A stretch of DNA of 64,000 nt from assembly GCA_903929355.1 (NCBI GenBank), contig CAIYUN010000085.1:23110-87109 (forward strand), written 5' to 3'. Position 1 is the stretch's first letter. Every line of letters starts with the position of its first letter. The notes below the pieces were generated by a model, which did no database searches, had not been told where the DNA came from, and saw only the letters and a list, made by a program, of their open reading frames with translations. Below are positions 27,731 to 36,087 of this stretch, in pieces. Origin of the DNA: an uncultured Opitutaceae bacterium (GTDB lineage: Bacteria > Verrucomicrobiota > Verrucomicrobiia > Opitutales > Opitutaceae). Both the position numbers and the translations under genes were made by a program.

Positions 27731-28597
27731 CTAAAGCCGCACGCCCTCGGTCAGCGAACGCTGGCGGAAGGCCGCGCGCACCCGGGCCGTGACGGGGCCG
27801 GGCCGGCCGGAGCCGATCTCGCGGCCATCCAGCTTGACGACGGGGATGACCTCCGCGCCGGTGCCGGTGAGGAAACACTCGTCGGCGCACCACACGTCAT
27901 ACCGGGTCAGGTCAGTCTCCCGGGTGGGCAGGCCGAGCTCCTGCGCGAGGTCGAGAACCGTGCCGCGGGTCACCCCGCGGAGCGCGCCATGCGCAGACGC
28001 CGGGGTGAGCAGCACGCCGCCCTGCACGATGAAGATGTTGTCCGCGGTGCATTCGGCGACGTAGCCCTGCTCGTTGAGCATGATGGCCTCCAGGGCGCCC
28101 GCCTGCCGGGCCTCGATCTTGGCGAGAATGTTGTTGAGGTAATTGAGCGACTTGACGGTCGGCGGCAGCGCGGCCGGGCCGATCCGACGCGTCGCCACCG
28201 TGACGATGGCGAGCCCGAGCTCATAGTGCTCGGGAGGATAAATCGCGATTTTGCCCGCGATGATGAAAACCGACGGCCGGGCGCAGGACCAGGGCGCCAA
28301 CCCGAGGTCGCCGACCCCGCGGGTGACCACCAGGCGGATGTAGGCGTCGGTCAGGTGGTTGGCGCGGCAGGTGGCGCAGACGGCCTCGCGCAGCTCGGCG
28401 CGGGAGAGCGGCAGCGTCAGGAGAATGGCCTTGGCGGAATATTCCAGCCGCACGAGATGCTCCTCGAGACGGAAGACGTTGCCCCCATACAGGCGGATGC
28501 CCTCGAACACGCCGTCGCCGTAGAGCAGGCCGTGGTCAAACACGGAGATCTTGGCGTCGGCTTCGTCGACCAATTTGCCATCAAGGTAAATCTTCAT
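27731..28597 (-). CDS. ilvE: Branched-chain amino acid aminotransferase (class IV)
   Basis: 288 aa fold-type IV PLP enzyme. GDGVFEGIRLYGG opens the family core, TVKSLNYLNNILAK carries the expected PLP lysine, and ECTADNIFIV and GVTRGTVLDLA follow. The GIRLYGG and YLNNILAK wording fits IlvE better than D-alanine transaminase, but the two are hard to separate by eye. It transfers the amino group in the last step of Val/Leu/Ile synthesis. Divergent from the prepilin; no operon partner. Confidence 0.88.
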   Translation of the reverse strand: MKIYLDGKLVDEADAKISVFDHGLLYGDGVFEGIRLYGGNVFRLEEHLVRLEYSAKAILLTLPLSRAELREAVCATCRANHLTDAYIRLVVTRGVGDLGLAPWSCARPSVFIIAGKIAIYPPEHYELGLAIVTVATRRIGPAALPPTVKSLNYLNNILAKIEARQAGALEAIMLNEQGYVAECTADNIFIVQGGVLLTPASAHGALRGVTRGTVLDLAQELGLPTRETDLTRYDVWCADECFLTGTGAEVIPVVKLDGREIGSGRPGPVTARVRAAFRQRSLTEGVRL

Positions 28598-28710
28598 TTG
28601 ACAAGCCTAGGAAACGCACCGGGGATTTGTCCAGACTTGCCGGAATTTCTTCTTGTCATGCCGTCCGACCTGTCCCACGTTTGCACCCTCAACTCCAATC
28701 CCCTCCCCTT

Positions 28711-29454
28711 ATGTCCAACCTCACCTCACGCCCCACCCGGGGTTTTACCCTCATTGAGCTGCTGACCGTCATCGCGATCATCGGCATTCTGGCCGCGATC
28801 ATCATCCCGACGGTCGGCGGCGTGCTCAAATCCGCCCAGCGCAATGTGGATGGAACCAGCCTGCGCACCATCTGCCAGTCCGCCATCACCTATGCGTCGG
28901 ACAACAACGGCTACCTGCCCGACCCGCTCTCCACCGCCGGTCAGCAGATCACGGGCGGCTCGCAGTATTTCATCTGGTGCGGCCTGTTGGCCAAGGGCGG
29001 CGACATGTCCGAGCCCAAGCTTTACTTCTCCAAAGTCGATGACACCAATGATCCCGGCGCCAGCCTGCCGACCGCCGTCGTCAACCCCCTGAACAAACTA
29101 CAGCTCGACGCCACTTTTGTCACGAAGATCCCCGCCTTCGAGTTTGTGGGCGGAACCCGCCAGACCGATCCGTCCACCGCGCCCATCGGTTACACCCGTG
29201 GGCTCCAGCGCGACGGCACTTGGGACCTGAACAAAGCCCCTTACAAGGATCTTGGCGGATTTATCTTCTTCCTCGGAAACAACCTCCAGTACTACAAGGG
29301 CTCCACGAACGCGGGCCTCACCCAGACCAACGGCAAGCCCACGAGCAATCTGGCGCAGTGCGTGCCCATCACCACGGGTGGCACGCAACGCTTCTACGGA
29401 CTGGTCAATGACCTGGGCACCGCCGGCGGCTCCGTGCCTGACCCCGCGCAGTAA
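28711..29454 (+). CDS. Type II secretion/type IV pilin-like prepilin
   Basis: 247 aa from ATG 28711. The leader SNLTSRPTRG is cut before Phe: GFTLIELLTVIAIIGILAAI is a full class III prepilin signal with Glu5 of the mature protein. The helix continues to about residue 45. A variable C-terminal domain of 180 residues contains GGFIFFLGNN and FYGLVNDLGT. Verrucomicrobia and Planctomycetes carry many such pseudopilins of unknown use. It stands alone with its own terminator, so it is probably a single-gene unit processed by a peptidase encoded elsewhere. Confidence 0.88.
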   Translation: MSNLTSRPTRGFTLIELLTVIAIIGILAAIIIPTVGGVLKSAQRNVDGTSLRTICQSAITYASDNNGYLPDPLSTAGQQITGGSQYFIWCGLLAKGGDMSEPKLYFSKVDDTNDPGASLPTAVVNPLNKLQLDATFVTKIPAFEFVGGTRQTDPSTAPIGYTRGLQRDGTWDLNKAPYKDLGGFIFFLGNNLQYYKGSTNAGLTQTNGKPTSNLAQCVPITTGGTQRFYGLVNDLGTAGGSVPDPAQ

Positions 29455-29477
29455 GCCCTCCACCGCACCAATCCTCC

Positions 29478-29504
29478 AGCCCCGCCGACCAGCGGGGCTT
29501 TTTT
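29478..29504 (+). terminator. Intrinsic terminator after the prepilin
   Basis: AGCCCCGC / GCGGGGCT stem with a 6-base loop followed directly by six T residues, starting 24 bases after the prepilin stop. Textbook form. Confidence 0.9.
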
Positions 29505-29558
29505 GTTTACCACGCCACGCGCCGTTTTGCTCCCACCACCAACGGGCTTCCCTCCTTC

Positions 29559-31292
29559 ATGACCGCCCCGGCCACCGCGCCCGTAACCTACGTCATCGGC
29601 CACAAGAATCCCGATGCCGACTCGATCTGCTCCGCCCTCGCCTATGCGGCCTACAAGGAGCGGCGGGGAGAGCCCGGCTTCGTCGCGGCCCGGTGTGGCA
29701 ATTCCAATGCCCGGATCGACGCCATCCTCAACCGTTTCCGGCAGTCTCTGCCCCTCTATCTCAATGATGTCTCACCCCGCGTGCGCGACATCATGGCCAC
29801 GGACGTCGTGTCCGTCTCCTCCGGCGCCACCTGCGCCGAAGCCCTCGAGCTGCTGGATCAGCACAACCTGCGCGTGCTGCCCGTCACCGCCGAGGCCCGC
29901 CGGGTGGTTGGCACCCTCTCGCTGGCCCACCTCGGCGGCATTTTCATCCCGCGCGCCAGCGAACCGCGGCAAATGCGGCAGGTGCACACCTCGCTCGACC
30001 ACATCGCCCGCGCGCTTTCGGCCCGGGTGCTCCATGCCGACGACGGCGGCCGGCTCGAGCAGCTGCATGTCCGTCTCGGGACCATGGCGATCCGCTCGTT
30101 TTGGAAGGTGTCCGAGCGCGAAAACATCCCTGCCGACCAATCGCTGATCATCGTCGGTGACCGCCGCAACATCCAGCTGCGCGCGATCGAACTGGGGGTG
30201 CGGGCGATGGTGATCACCAGCAACCTGCCGGTGGACGACGACATTGTCGCCCTGGCCCGCGCCCGCGGCACCGGGCTGCTGGTCAGCCCGCATGATTCCG
30301 CCACCACCGCCTGGGTCGTGCGCGCCGCTGCCACCATCGACCGGGTGATCGAGACCACATTCGCCTCCGTGCACTGCGATCTGCGGGTGACCGAAGCCCG
30401 GCGCAAACTCGCCTTTCTGCATGCGCCCGCCTTCATGGTGCTGGACGACGCCGGCGCCCTGGTGGGCGTGCTCTCCAAGGGCGATCTGCTGAAGCCCGCC
30501 CCCACCCGGCTGGTCCTGGTTGATCACAACGAACTGGCCCAGGCCGTGGCCGGTGCCGACCAGGTGACGATCACCGAGATCATCGACCACCACCGCCTCG
30601 GCGCGATGCACACCCCCCAGCCCATCCTCTTTCTCAACGAGCCCGTCGGCTCCACCTGCACGATCATTGCCGACCTCTTCCGACGTGATGGTTTCGCCCC
30701 CACCCCCGAGCTGGCCGGCCTCATGATGGCCGGTCTAATCTCAGATACGCTCAACCTCCAGAGCCCCACCGCCACGGAAAAGGATGCCCGCCTGCTCACC
30801 TGGCTTGAGGGCCATGCCGGCCTGGGGGCGCGGGCGCTGGCCGACCTCATCTTCAGCTCCGGCTCGGTCATCCTGGCCAGTCCGCCGGAAAAGGTGGTCC
30901 GGTCTGATTTCAAGATCTACGACGAGGAAGGCGTACGCTTTGCCGTCTCGCAGATCGAGGAGCTTGGCTTCGACAACTTCCGTCCGCAGGCCAAGGCCCT
31001 GGCGGCCGCACTGGCCAGCCTCCGCGCCGAGGAACGGCTCGCCTTCGCCGCCCTGCTGGTCACCGACATCAACACCCAGAACTCGCTCCTCCTGGTCAAG
31101 GGGGACCCCGCCTTCATCCATCGGATCAGCTACCCGCACCTTGAGCAGGATGAGATGTTCGACCTGCCCGGCATCGTCTCGCGGAAGAAGCAGCTCGTGC
31201 CCTACCTCACCGGGCTGGTGCGCGAGATGGGCGCGGACGGGGCCACCCCGCGGCCGGCCACGACCGCACCGTTCACCCCGGCAGCGGATTAG
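29559..31292 (+). CDS. Mn-dependent inorganic pyrophosphatase with CBS and DRTGG domains
   Basis: 577 aa. The DHH-type N-terminal part has IGHKNPDADSICSALAY. A CBS motif (SPRVRDIMATDVVSVSS) comes next, and a DRTGG-like region (about 195-300) follows. The second CBS half (FMVLDDAGALVGVLSKGDLL) precedes EIIDHHRLG (the DHH motif), GSTCTIIADL and LISDTLNLQSPT; the DHHA2 domain ends the protein. This is the regulatory class of family II pyrophosphatases, in which adenine nucleotides bind CBS and diadenosine polyphosphates can activate. It is about 270 residues longer than the CBS-free enzymes, as expected. Confidence 0.92.
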   Translation: MTAPATAPVTYVIGHKNPDADSICSALAYAAYKERRGEPGFVAARCGNSNARIDAILNRFRQSLPLYLNDVSPRVRDIMATDVVSVSSGATCAEALELLDQHNLRVLPVTAEARRVVGTLSLAHLGGIFIPRASEPRQMRQVHTSLDHIARALSARVLHADDGGRLEQLHVRLGTMAIRSFWKVSERENIPADQSLIIVGDRRNIQLRAIELGVRAMVITSNLPVDDDIVALARARGTGLLVSPHDSATTAWVVRAAATIDRVIETTFASVHCDLRVTEARRKLAFLHAPAFMVLDDAGALVGVLSKGDLLKPAPTRLVLVDHNELAQAVAGADQVTITEIIDHHRLGAMHTPQPILFLNEPVGSTCTIIADLFRRDGFAPTPELAGLMMAGLISDTLNLQSPTATEKDARLLTWLEGHAGLGARALADLIFSSGSVILASPPEKVVRSDFKIYDEEGVRFAVSQIEELGFDNFRPQAKALAAALASLRAEERLAFAALLVTDINTQNSLLLVKGDPAFIHRISYPHLEQDEMFDLPGIVSRKKQLVPYLTGLVREMGADGATPRPATTAPFTPAAD

Positions 31293-31314
31293 GAGGAGGA
31301 AGGCAAGCGACAGA

Positions 31315-31333
31315 CCGGGGTCGACGACCCCGG
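31315..31333. repeat. Perfect 8-bp hairpin between the pyrophosphatase gene and glnS
   Basis: CCGGGGTC / GACCCCGG around GAC. No T run. Its GACC/GGTC core is like that of the hairpin at 1571-1589. Confidence 0.55.
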
Positions 31334-31413
31334 CGACATTTTCAAAACAGGCCACCCCCCCACTTGATCCTGGCCTTGCCTCGGCGCGCCGGCCCCACAG
31401 AATGTGCCGCTGC

Positions 31414-33207
31414 ATGTCCTCCGACTCCGTCCCGACCGAGCCCTCTGATTTCATCCGCGACCTGGTCGCGCGGCATGTCACGGAGCAACGCTACCCCAAG
31501 ATCGTCACCCGCTTCCCGCCGGAACCCAACGGCTATCTCCATATCGGGCATGCGAAATCCATCTGCCTCAACTTTGGGATCGCCCGGGAGAACGCCGGCC
31601 AGTGCAACCTGCGCATGGACGACACCAACCCGGCGAAGGAGGAGGTCGAGTATGTCGAATCCATCACCACGGATGTGCAGTGGCTCATCGCCGGCTGGGC
31701 CGACCACTGCCTCGGCCTCAAGCCCAAGGGGGCCACCCCCGCCGCCCAGACGGTCAACGGCCAACCTGATTTCCACCTGGCGCCAGCCGATCAATCCAAA
31801 TTCCAAAATCCAAATTCCAAAATCGCGGTCGAGCCTTTCTTCGCCAGCGACTATTTCGACCAATTGCACGGGTATGCGCTCACCTTGATCGAGCGGGGGC
31901 TGGCGTATGTCTGTGATCTCTCGCCCAAGGAGACTGACGAATACCGGGGCGCGCCCGACCGGCCCGGCCGCGACTCGCCCTACCGTCATCGCCCGGTCGC
32001 CGAGAACCTCGATCTCTTCGCCCGGATGCGGGCCGGGGAGTTTCCCGACGGGGCCCGCAGCCTCCGCGCCAAGATCGACATGGCCTCGCCCAACGTCTGG
32101 CTGCGTGATCCGCTCCTCTACCGCATCCGTCACACCGCCCACCACCACACCGGTGACGTCTGGTGCACCTACCCGCTCTACGACTACGCCCACTGCCTCA
32201 GCGATTATCTTGAGGGCATCACGCACAGCATCTGCACCCTTGAGTTTGTGGACCATCGTGCACTTTACGACTGGATCCTCGGCGCGCTGGACCTCCCGCG
32301 CCCCCTGCCCCACCAATACGAGTTCGCCAAGCTCAACCTGGGCTACACCATCGTCAGCAAACGGCGCCTGCTCCAACTGGTGCAGGAGAAGATTGTCACC
32401 GGTTGGGACGACCCGCGGATGCCCACCCTGTCCGGCCTGCGCCGCCGCGGGGTGCCCGCCGCCGCGCTGCGCCGGTTCGTGACGGGGGTCGGGGTCACAA
32501 AATTCGACAGTCTCACCGATGTCGCCGTCCTCGAACACGCGATCCGCGAGGAGCTCAACGCCGCAGCGCAACGCCGCCTCGCCGTGCTTCGTCCCCTCAG
32601 GCTGGTTCTCACCAACCTGGCCCCCGGAGAGAAGGTGGAATGTGCCGCCACCAACGACCCGCAGAGCGAGCTCCCGACGACCCGCCAGATCGCGCTGACG
32701 CGCGAAGTCTGGATCGAAAGCGAGGACTTTGCCGAGGTGCCGCCGCCAAAGTTCTTCCGCCTGAAGCCGGGCGGCGAGGTCCGGCTCAAATACGCCTGCA
32801 TCATCAAGTGCGATGAAATGGTGAAGGACGCGGCCGGCCACCTCGTCGAGTTGCGCTGTACGGCGGACCTCACCACCCGCCATGGTCAGCCCAACGCCGA
32901 CAAAAAGGTCAAAGGCACCATTCACTGGGTCAGCGCGATCGAAGGGGTGGAGGCTGAAGTGCGGCTGTATGACCGGCTTTTCACGGTGCCCGAGCCCGCC
33001 GCCGAGGAGGATTTCCTCAAGGTCGTGAACCCAAAATCCCTCGAGGTGGTCACGGCCAAACTGGAGCCGGCGCTGGCCGCCGCCCGTCCAGGCGAGCTTT
33101 TCCAATTTGAGCGGCTCGGCTACTTCACGCCGGACGCGAAGGAGAGCGCCGCCGGCCGAGTGGTCTTCAACCGCACGATCACGCTCCGGGACACCTGGGC
33201 GAAGTGA
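31414..33207 (+). CDS. glnS: Glutaminyl-tRNA synthetase
   Basis: 597 aa from ATG 31414 (another in-frame ATG at 31402). PPEPNGYLHIGHAKS carries the HIGH motif and IVSKRRLLQL the KMSKS-type loop. DWILGALDLPRP, GWDDPRMPTLSGLRRRG and the C-terminal anticodon barrel ending TITLRDTWAK follow the E. coli protein closely. It charges tRNA-Gln directly. Compared with E. coli, about 40 extra residues lie between VQWLIAGW and ASDYFDQL (residues about 96-145), part of them encoded by a simple AT-rich repeat (SKFQNPNSKIA). The insert is in the catalytic domain near the acceptor-binding region. Confidence 0.97.
   Translation: MSSDSVPTEPSDFIRDLVARHVTEQRYPKIVTRFPPEPNGYLHIGHAKSICLNFGIARENAGQCNLRMDDTNPAKEEVEYVESITTDVQWLIAGWADHCLGLKPKGATPAAQTVNGQPDFHLAPADQSKFQNPNSKIAVEPFFASDYFDQLHGYALTLIERGLAYVCDLSPKETDEYRGAPDRPGRDSPYRHRPVAENLDLFARMRAGEFPDGARSLRAKIDMASPNVWLRDPLLYRIRHTAHHHTGDVWCTYPLYDYAHCLSDYLEGITHSICTLEFVDHRALYDWILGALDLPRPLPHQYEFAKLNLGYTIVSKRRLLQLVQEKIVTGWDDPRMPTLSGLRRRGVPAAALRRFVTGVGVTKFDSLTDVAVLEHAIREELNAAAQRRLAVLRPLRLVLTNLAPGEKVECAATNDPQSELPTTRQIALTREVWIESEDFAEVPPPKFFRLKPGGEVRLKYACIIKCDEMVKDAAGHLVELRCTADLTTRHGQPNADKKVKGTIHWVSAIEGVEAEVRLYDRLFTVPEPAAEEDFLKVVNPKSLEVVTAKLEPALAAARPGELFQFERLGYFTPDAKESAAGRVVFNRTITLRDTWAK
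31794..31824 (+). repeat. In-frame AT-rich tandem repeat inside glnS
   Basis: Two copies of AAATTCCAAAATC (31798-31810 and 31812-31824) within very GC-rich coding DNA. The low GC and simple structure look like intergenic filler, but the frame is kept. It encodes SKFQNPNSKI. Confidence 0.85.
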
Positions 33208-33247
33208 GACCGGTCAGGCCGGGCTTGCCCCCGCCCAAAGGAAGCCT

Positions 33248-33285
33248 GCTTGCCGAGAACGCCGTGAGGTGTCTCTCGGCCAAGC
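33248..33285. other. Hairpin between convergent glnS and EamA genes
   Basis: GCTTG-CCGAGA pairs with TCTCGG-C-CAAGC around a 15-base loop, with one bulge. It lies between the stops at 33207 and 33297. No T run on either strand. It may bound both transcripts. Confidence 0.4.
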
Positions 33286-33296
33286 TGACGTCCTCC

Positions 33297-33716
33297 TCAC
33301 CGCCAGGCCAGCACCACGGCTCCCGCGGTGATGAGGGCGCCACCCAAACCGGTCCGCCAGGTCAGCGGCTCGCCGAGGAACATGGCGGCGAACCCGAGCA
33401 CGAACACCACGCTCAGTTTGTCCACCGGCGCCACCTTGGCCACGGGACCAAGCTTTAGAGCGCGAAAGTAGCACAGCCAGGACAGACCCGTCGCCAGCCC
33501 CGACAGAACGAGAAACAACCACGCCCGCCGAGGCAGGGCTGTGACGGCCGACAGCGGGCTGCTCAGGAGCGCGACCCCCCAGGCAAATACCAGCACCACC
33601 GTGGTGCGCACGACCGTCGCCAGATTGGAATCAATGTCTTCAACGCCGGTCTTGGCGAGCACGGCTGTCGCACCGGCAAACGCCGCCGAAAGCAAAGCCC
33701 AGGGAAGCCAGTTCAT
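33297..33716 (-). CDS. Single-domain EamA (DMT) transporter
   Basis: 139 aa from ATG 33716 (MNWLPWALLSAAF); the longer frame upstream reads a palindromic repeat. Four to five hydrophobic helices are seen. FRALKLGPVAKVAPVDKLSVVF is the EamA core, ending FLGEPLTWRTGLGGALITAG. Most EamA carriers have two such repeats (about 300 aa); this is one half. Single-repeat members exist and work as dimers, so it need not be truncated. Substrate unknown. Confidence 0.82.
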   Translation of the reverse strand: MNWLPWALLSAAFAGATAVLAKTGVEDIDSNLATVVRTTVVLVFAWGVALLSSPLSAVTALPRRAWLFLVLSGLATGLSWLCYFRALKLGPVAKVAPVDKLSVVFVLGFAAMFLGEPLTWRTGLGGALITAGAVVLAWR

Positions 33717-33790
33717 CGCCCCAGCAAACCAGCGTCGGGGAGCGAAGCAAGCCGGGGCGGCGCCAGATGGTGGGTCAGTTTGGCTATATC

Positions 33791-33840
33791 GTAGGTTGCG
33801 AGCTTGCCTCGCAACGTGGCGCGACAAGCGCGCCACCTAC
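33791..33840. repeat. Double-hairpin palindromic repeat
   Basis: TTGCGAG/CTCGCAA (33796-33814) is followed by GTGGCGCG/CGCGCCAC (33816-33836), the pair bracketed by GTAGG and CCTAC. The second hairpin and its 3' flank (GCGCGACAAG ... CCCGG) resemble the element at 54298-54330. REP/REPIN-like. Confidence 0.7.
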
Positions 33841-33920
33841 CCCGGCAAAGGCAAACTGTCCCACTACCCAGCGCCCCAGCCCGACCATTCCCCCGTACCA
33901 GGCCGGGAGGAAGACCGGGC

Positions 33921-34493
33921 CTACTTTTGGAGCTTGGCGCGCATGGCGGTGAGATCCTTCAAGGCCTCCTGAAAGGCGGCGGCGTTGACCGCGTCCATCG
34001 CGGCGGGAGCGACCCGTTCGATCAAGGCGATCCGGCTCTCAATCACCGGCAGGTCGTCCGCCATCGGATTCTGCGGATTGGACAACCCGTCCTGGTTCAG
34101 ATCCTCGATCAAATTCTTCCGGGTGGCGGCGGACAGCACCGGATTGTCGATGGCGAAGAGCCAGACTTTCTCGGCGTTGGGATTGGTGCCAACGGCCGCC
34201 AGCGCGACCCGCCCGATGCGCTCGAGATTCTGGGGATCATTCAGCGCGTCGGCCAGGTCGGCCGGCGCCGGGCCGTCGGCCGCAACCGGGGTCACCGCAG
34301 CGGCTGAAGGTGCCTCCCCGGGCGGCATCGCCGGTTCCTCCGACGGTGGCGGGCCAAGGCGGGCCGGAACGGACGGCGGCGCGACCTGACGGACATACGA
34401 CCAATAGCCGACCGCGATGCAGACAAAAGCGAAAATCAGTCCGATCAGCAACGGACTGTTCGCCGGATTGTGGGTGGAACGGGTGGTTTTCAT
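33921..34493 (-). CDS. Hypothetical membrane-anchored protein
   Basis: 190 aa. One N-terminal membrane helix (residues about 15-33, LLIGLIFAFVCIAVGYWSYV), then a Pro/Ala-rich spacer to about residue 75 and a helical domain to the end. The domain contains DLNQDGLSNPQNP, a Ca-loop or dockerin-like pattern, but only one copy is seen and the fold is not recognised. No signal cleavage site, so it is likely anchored in the inner membrane with the domain outside. It stands alone, divergent from the fluoride transporter. Function unknown. Confidence 0.65.
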   Translation of the reverse strand: MKTTRSTHNPANSPLLIGLIFAFVCIAVGYWSYVRQVAPPSVPARLGPPPSEEPAMPPGEAPSAAAVTPVAADGPAPADLADALNDPQNLERIGRVALAAVGTNPNAEKVWLFAIDNPVLSAATRKNLIEDLNQDGLSNPQNPMADDLPVIESRIALIERVAPAAMDAVNAAAFQEALKDLTAMRAKLQK

Positions 34494-34633
34494 CGGGTGG
34501 GGACAATTTCAAGCTACCGATGCCAGACTTGTTGCAGGTTTTGGGCCATCAGTGGGGAAAGCAAACCAAAAACAGCGTGACCCCAATGAGTCACAAGTAG
34601 CTTGCCATCCGTCGGCCGTCCCCCTTGCCTAGG

Positions 34634-34702
34634 GGTGGCGATGGATTCCGCCAGTCCCGCAAGGGCAAACCGCCGGCAAGGTGCCGGCTGATGACTCCTG
34701 GT
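34634..34702 (+). promoter_or_regulatory. Fluoride riboswitch (crcB motif)
   Basis: TGGCGATGG (34636-34644), AAACCGCC (34667-34674), a CCGGC/GCCGG stem (34673-34687) and CTGATGACTCCTG (34688-34700) appear in the order and spacing of the crcB RNA. The last element is the class hallmark. It ends about 28 bases before the ATG of a CLC-type transporter. A T run (34711-34717) follows and may serve in the expression switch. Confidence 0.88.
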
Positions 34703-34730
34703 GTTCAACGTTTTTTTCCGTCCTGACGCC

Positions 34731-36062
34731 ATGAGCCATCTCCTCAATCCCCGCACTTATTGTGGCAGCCTGCGCCAACTCGGCCTGTGGCTTCTGCTGG
34801 TCGCGCCCGTGGGTATGCTCGCGGGCTCTGCCAGCGCCCTCTTCCTGTGGGCGCTCGACGCGGTCACACGGGTGCGCTTCGACCACGGCTGGCTGCTCTG
34901 GCTGCTGCCGGTCGCCGGTGGCTGTCTGGCCTGGGTGTACCAGCGGCACGGCAAGTCATCAGATCGCGGCAACAACCTGCTCATCGATGAAATCCACCAG
35001 CCGGGCGGCGGCGTGCCGGCGCGGATCGTTCCGCTCGTGCTGGGGGCGACGCTCGTCACCCATCTTTTGGGCGGCTCGGCGGGCCGCGAGGGCACGGCGG
35101 TGCAGATGGGGGGCGGGATTGCCAGCGCGTTTGCCCGGCTGGCCCGGATCCCTGCGCAGCACCTGCGGCTGCTGCTGATGGCCGGGGTGGCCGCCGGTTT
35201 TGGCTCGGTGTTCGGCACGCCGCTGGCCGGCGCGGTGTTTGCCATGGAGGTGCTGACCATCGGGCGGATCCAGTACGAAATGCTCATCCCCTGCCTGCTG
35301 GCGGCGCTCATTGGCGACCTCACATGCGCGGCCTGGGGCATCCACCACACCGGCTACCTCATCGCGGCCCACCTTGCACCGACTGGTTTCACCTTTGGGC
35401 ACCTTAACCTGCTGCTGTTGGCCAAGGCGGCGGTGGCCGGCGCGGCGTTTGGGTTGTGTGCCCGGGGTTTTGTCGAGCTCACCCACGGTGCCGACACGGT
35501 GCTCAGGCGGTGGTCCGGTCCGTTCTGGCTGCGCCCGGTGCTGGGCGGCGCGGCCGTGATCGGCCTAACGTATGCGCTCGGCACGCGGGAATACCTCGGC
35601 CTCGGGACGCTGGCGGAGCACCCCGGCGATGTGACCCTTTTCAGCGCCTTCCAGCCCGGGGGCGCCGCCACCTTCAGCTGGGGCTGGAAACTGCTTTTCA
35701 CCGCCCTGACCCTGGGCGCCGGTTTCAAGGGTGGCGAGGTCACCCCGCTGTTTTTCGTCGGCGCGACGCTGGGCAACACGCTCGCCGGCCCGCTGGGAAT
35801 GCCAACGGATTTATGCGCGGGGTTGGGGCTGATCGCCGTTTTCGGCGGCGCGAGCAACACGCCGCTGGCTTGCACGCTGATGGGGGTGGAGCTGTTCGGA
35901 TCGGAGCACGCGGTGCTGTTCGCCGTGGCGTGTTTCACGAGCTACTATTTCAGCGGACATGCCGGCATCTATTCCGCGCAACGCATCGGCACCCGCAAAC
36001 ACGGTGCCGGCCCGGTGGAGGTCACGCTGGCGGAAGCCCAAAAAATGCGGCCGCACTACTGA
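34731..36062 (+). CDS. CLC-family transporter, probable fluoride/proton antiporter
   Basis: 443 aa from ATG 34731; the frame is open from 34701, but that lies in the riboswitch. Ten or more membrane helices. CLC motifs are GGSAGREGTAVQMG (with the gating Glu), FGSVFGTPLAGAVFAMEV and FGGASNTPLACTLMGVELFG. The GREGT wording and the fluoride riboswitch directly upstream indicate the CLC-F subgroup, which exports fluoride in exchange for protons, rather than a chloride channel. Substrate assignment rests mainly on the riboswitch. Single-gene unit. Confidence 0.9.
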   Translation: MSHLLNPRTYCGSLRQLGLWLLLVAPVGMLAGSASALFLWALDAVTRVRFDHGWLLWLLPVAGGCLAWVYQRHGKSSDRGNNLLIDEIHQPGGGVPARIVPLVLGATLVTHLLGGSAGREGTAVQMGGGIASAFARLARIPAQHLRLLLMAGVAAGFGSVFGTPLAGAVFAMEVLTIGRIQYEMLIPCLLAALIGDLTCAAWGIHHTGYLIAAHLAPTGFTFGHLNLLLLAKAAVAGAAFGLCARGFVELTHGADTVLRRWSGPFWLRPVLGGAAVIGLTYALGTREYLGLGTLAEHPGDVTLFSAFQPGGAATFSWGWKLLFTALTLGAGFKGGEVTPLFFVGATLGNTLAGPLGMPTDLCAGLGLIAVFGGASNTPLACTLMGVELFGSEHAVLFAVACFTSYYFSGHAGIYSAQRIGTRKHGAGPVEVTLAEAQKMRPHY

Positions 36063-36087
36063 GCGGTCCCGCGTTCCGCGGGGCGGA

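Noticed and set aside
33717-33836. Upstream extension of the EamA gene
   Set aside because: The added residues come from the palindromic repeat region; the ATG at 33716 starts directly at the first membrane helix.
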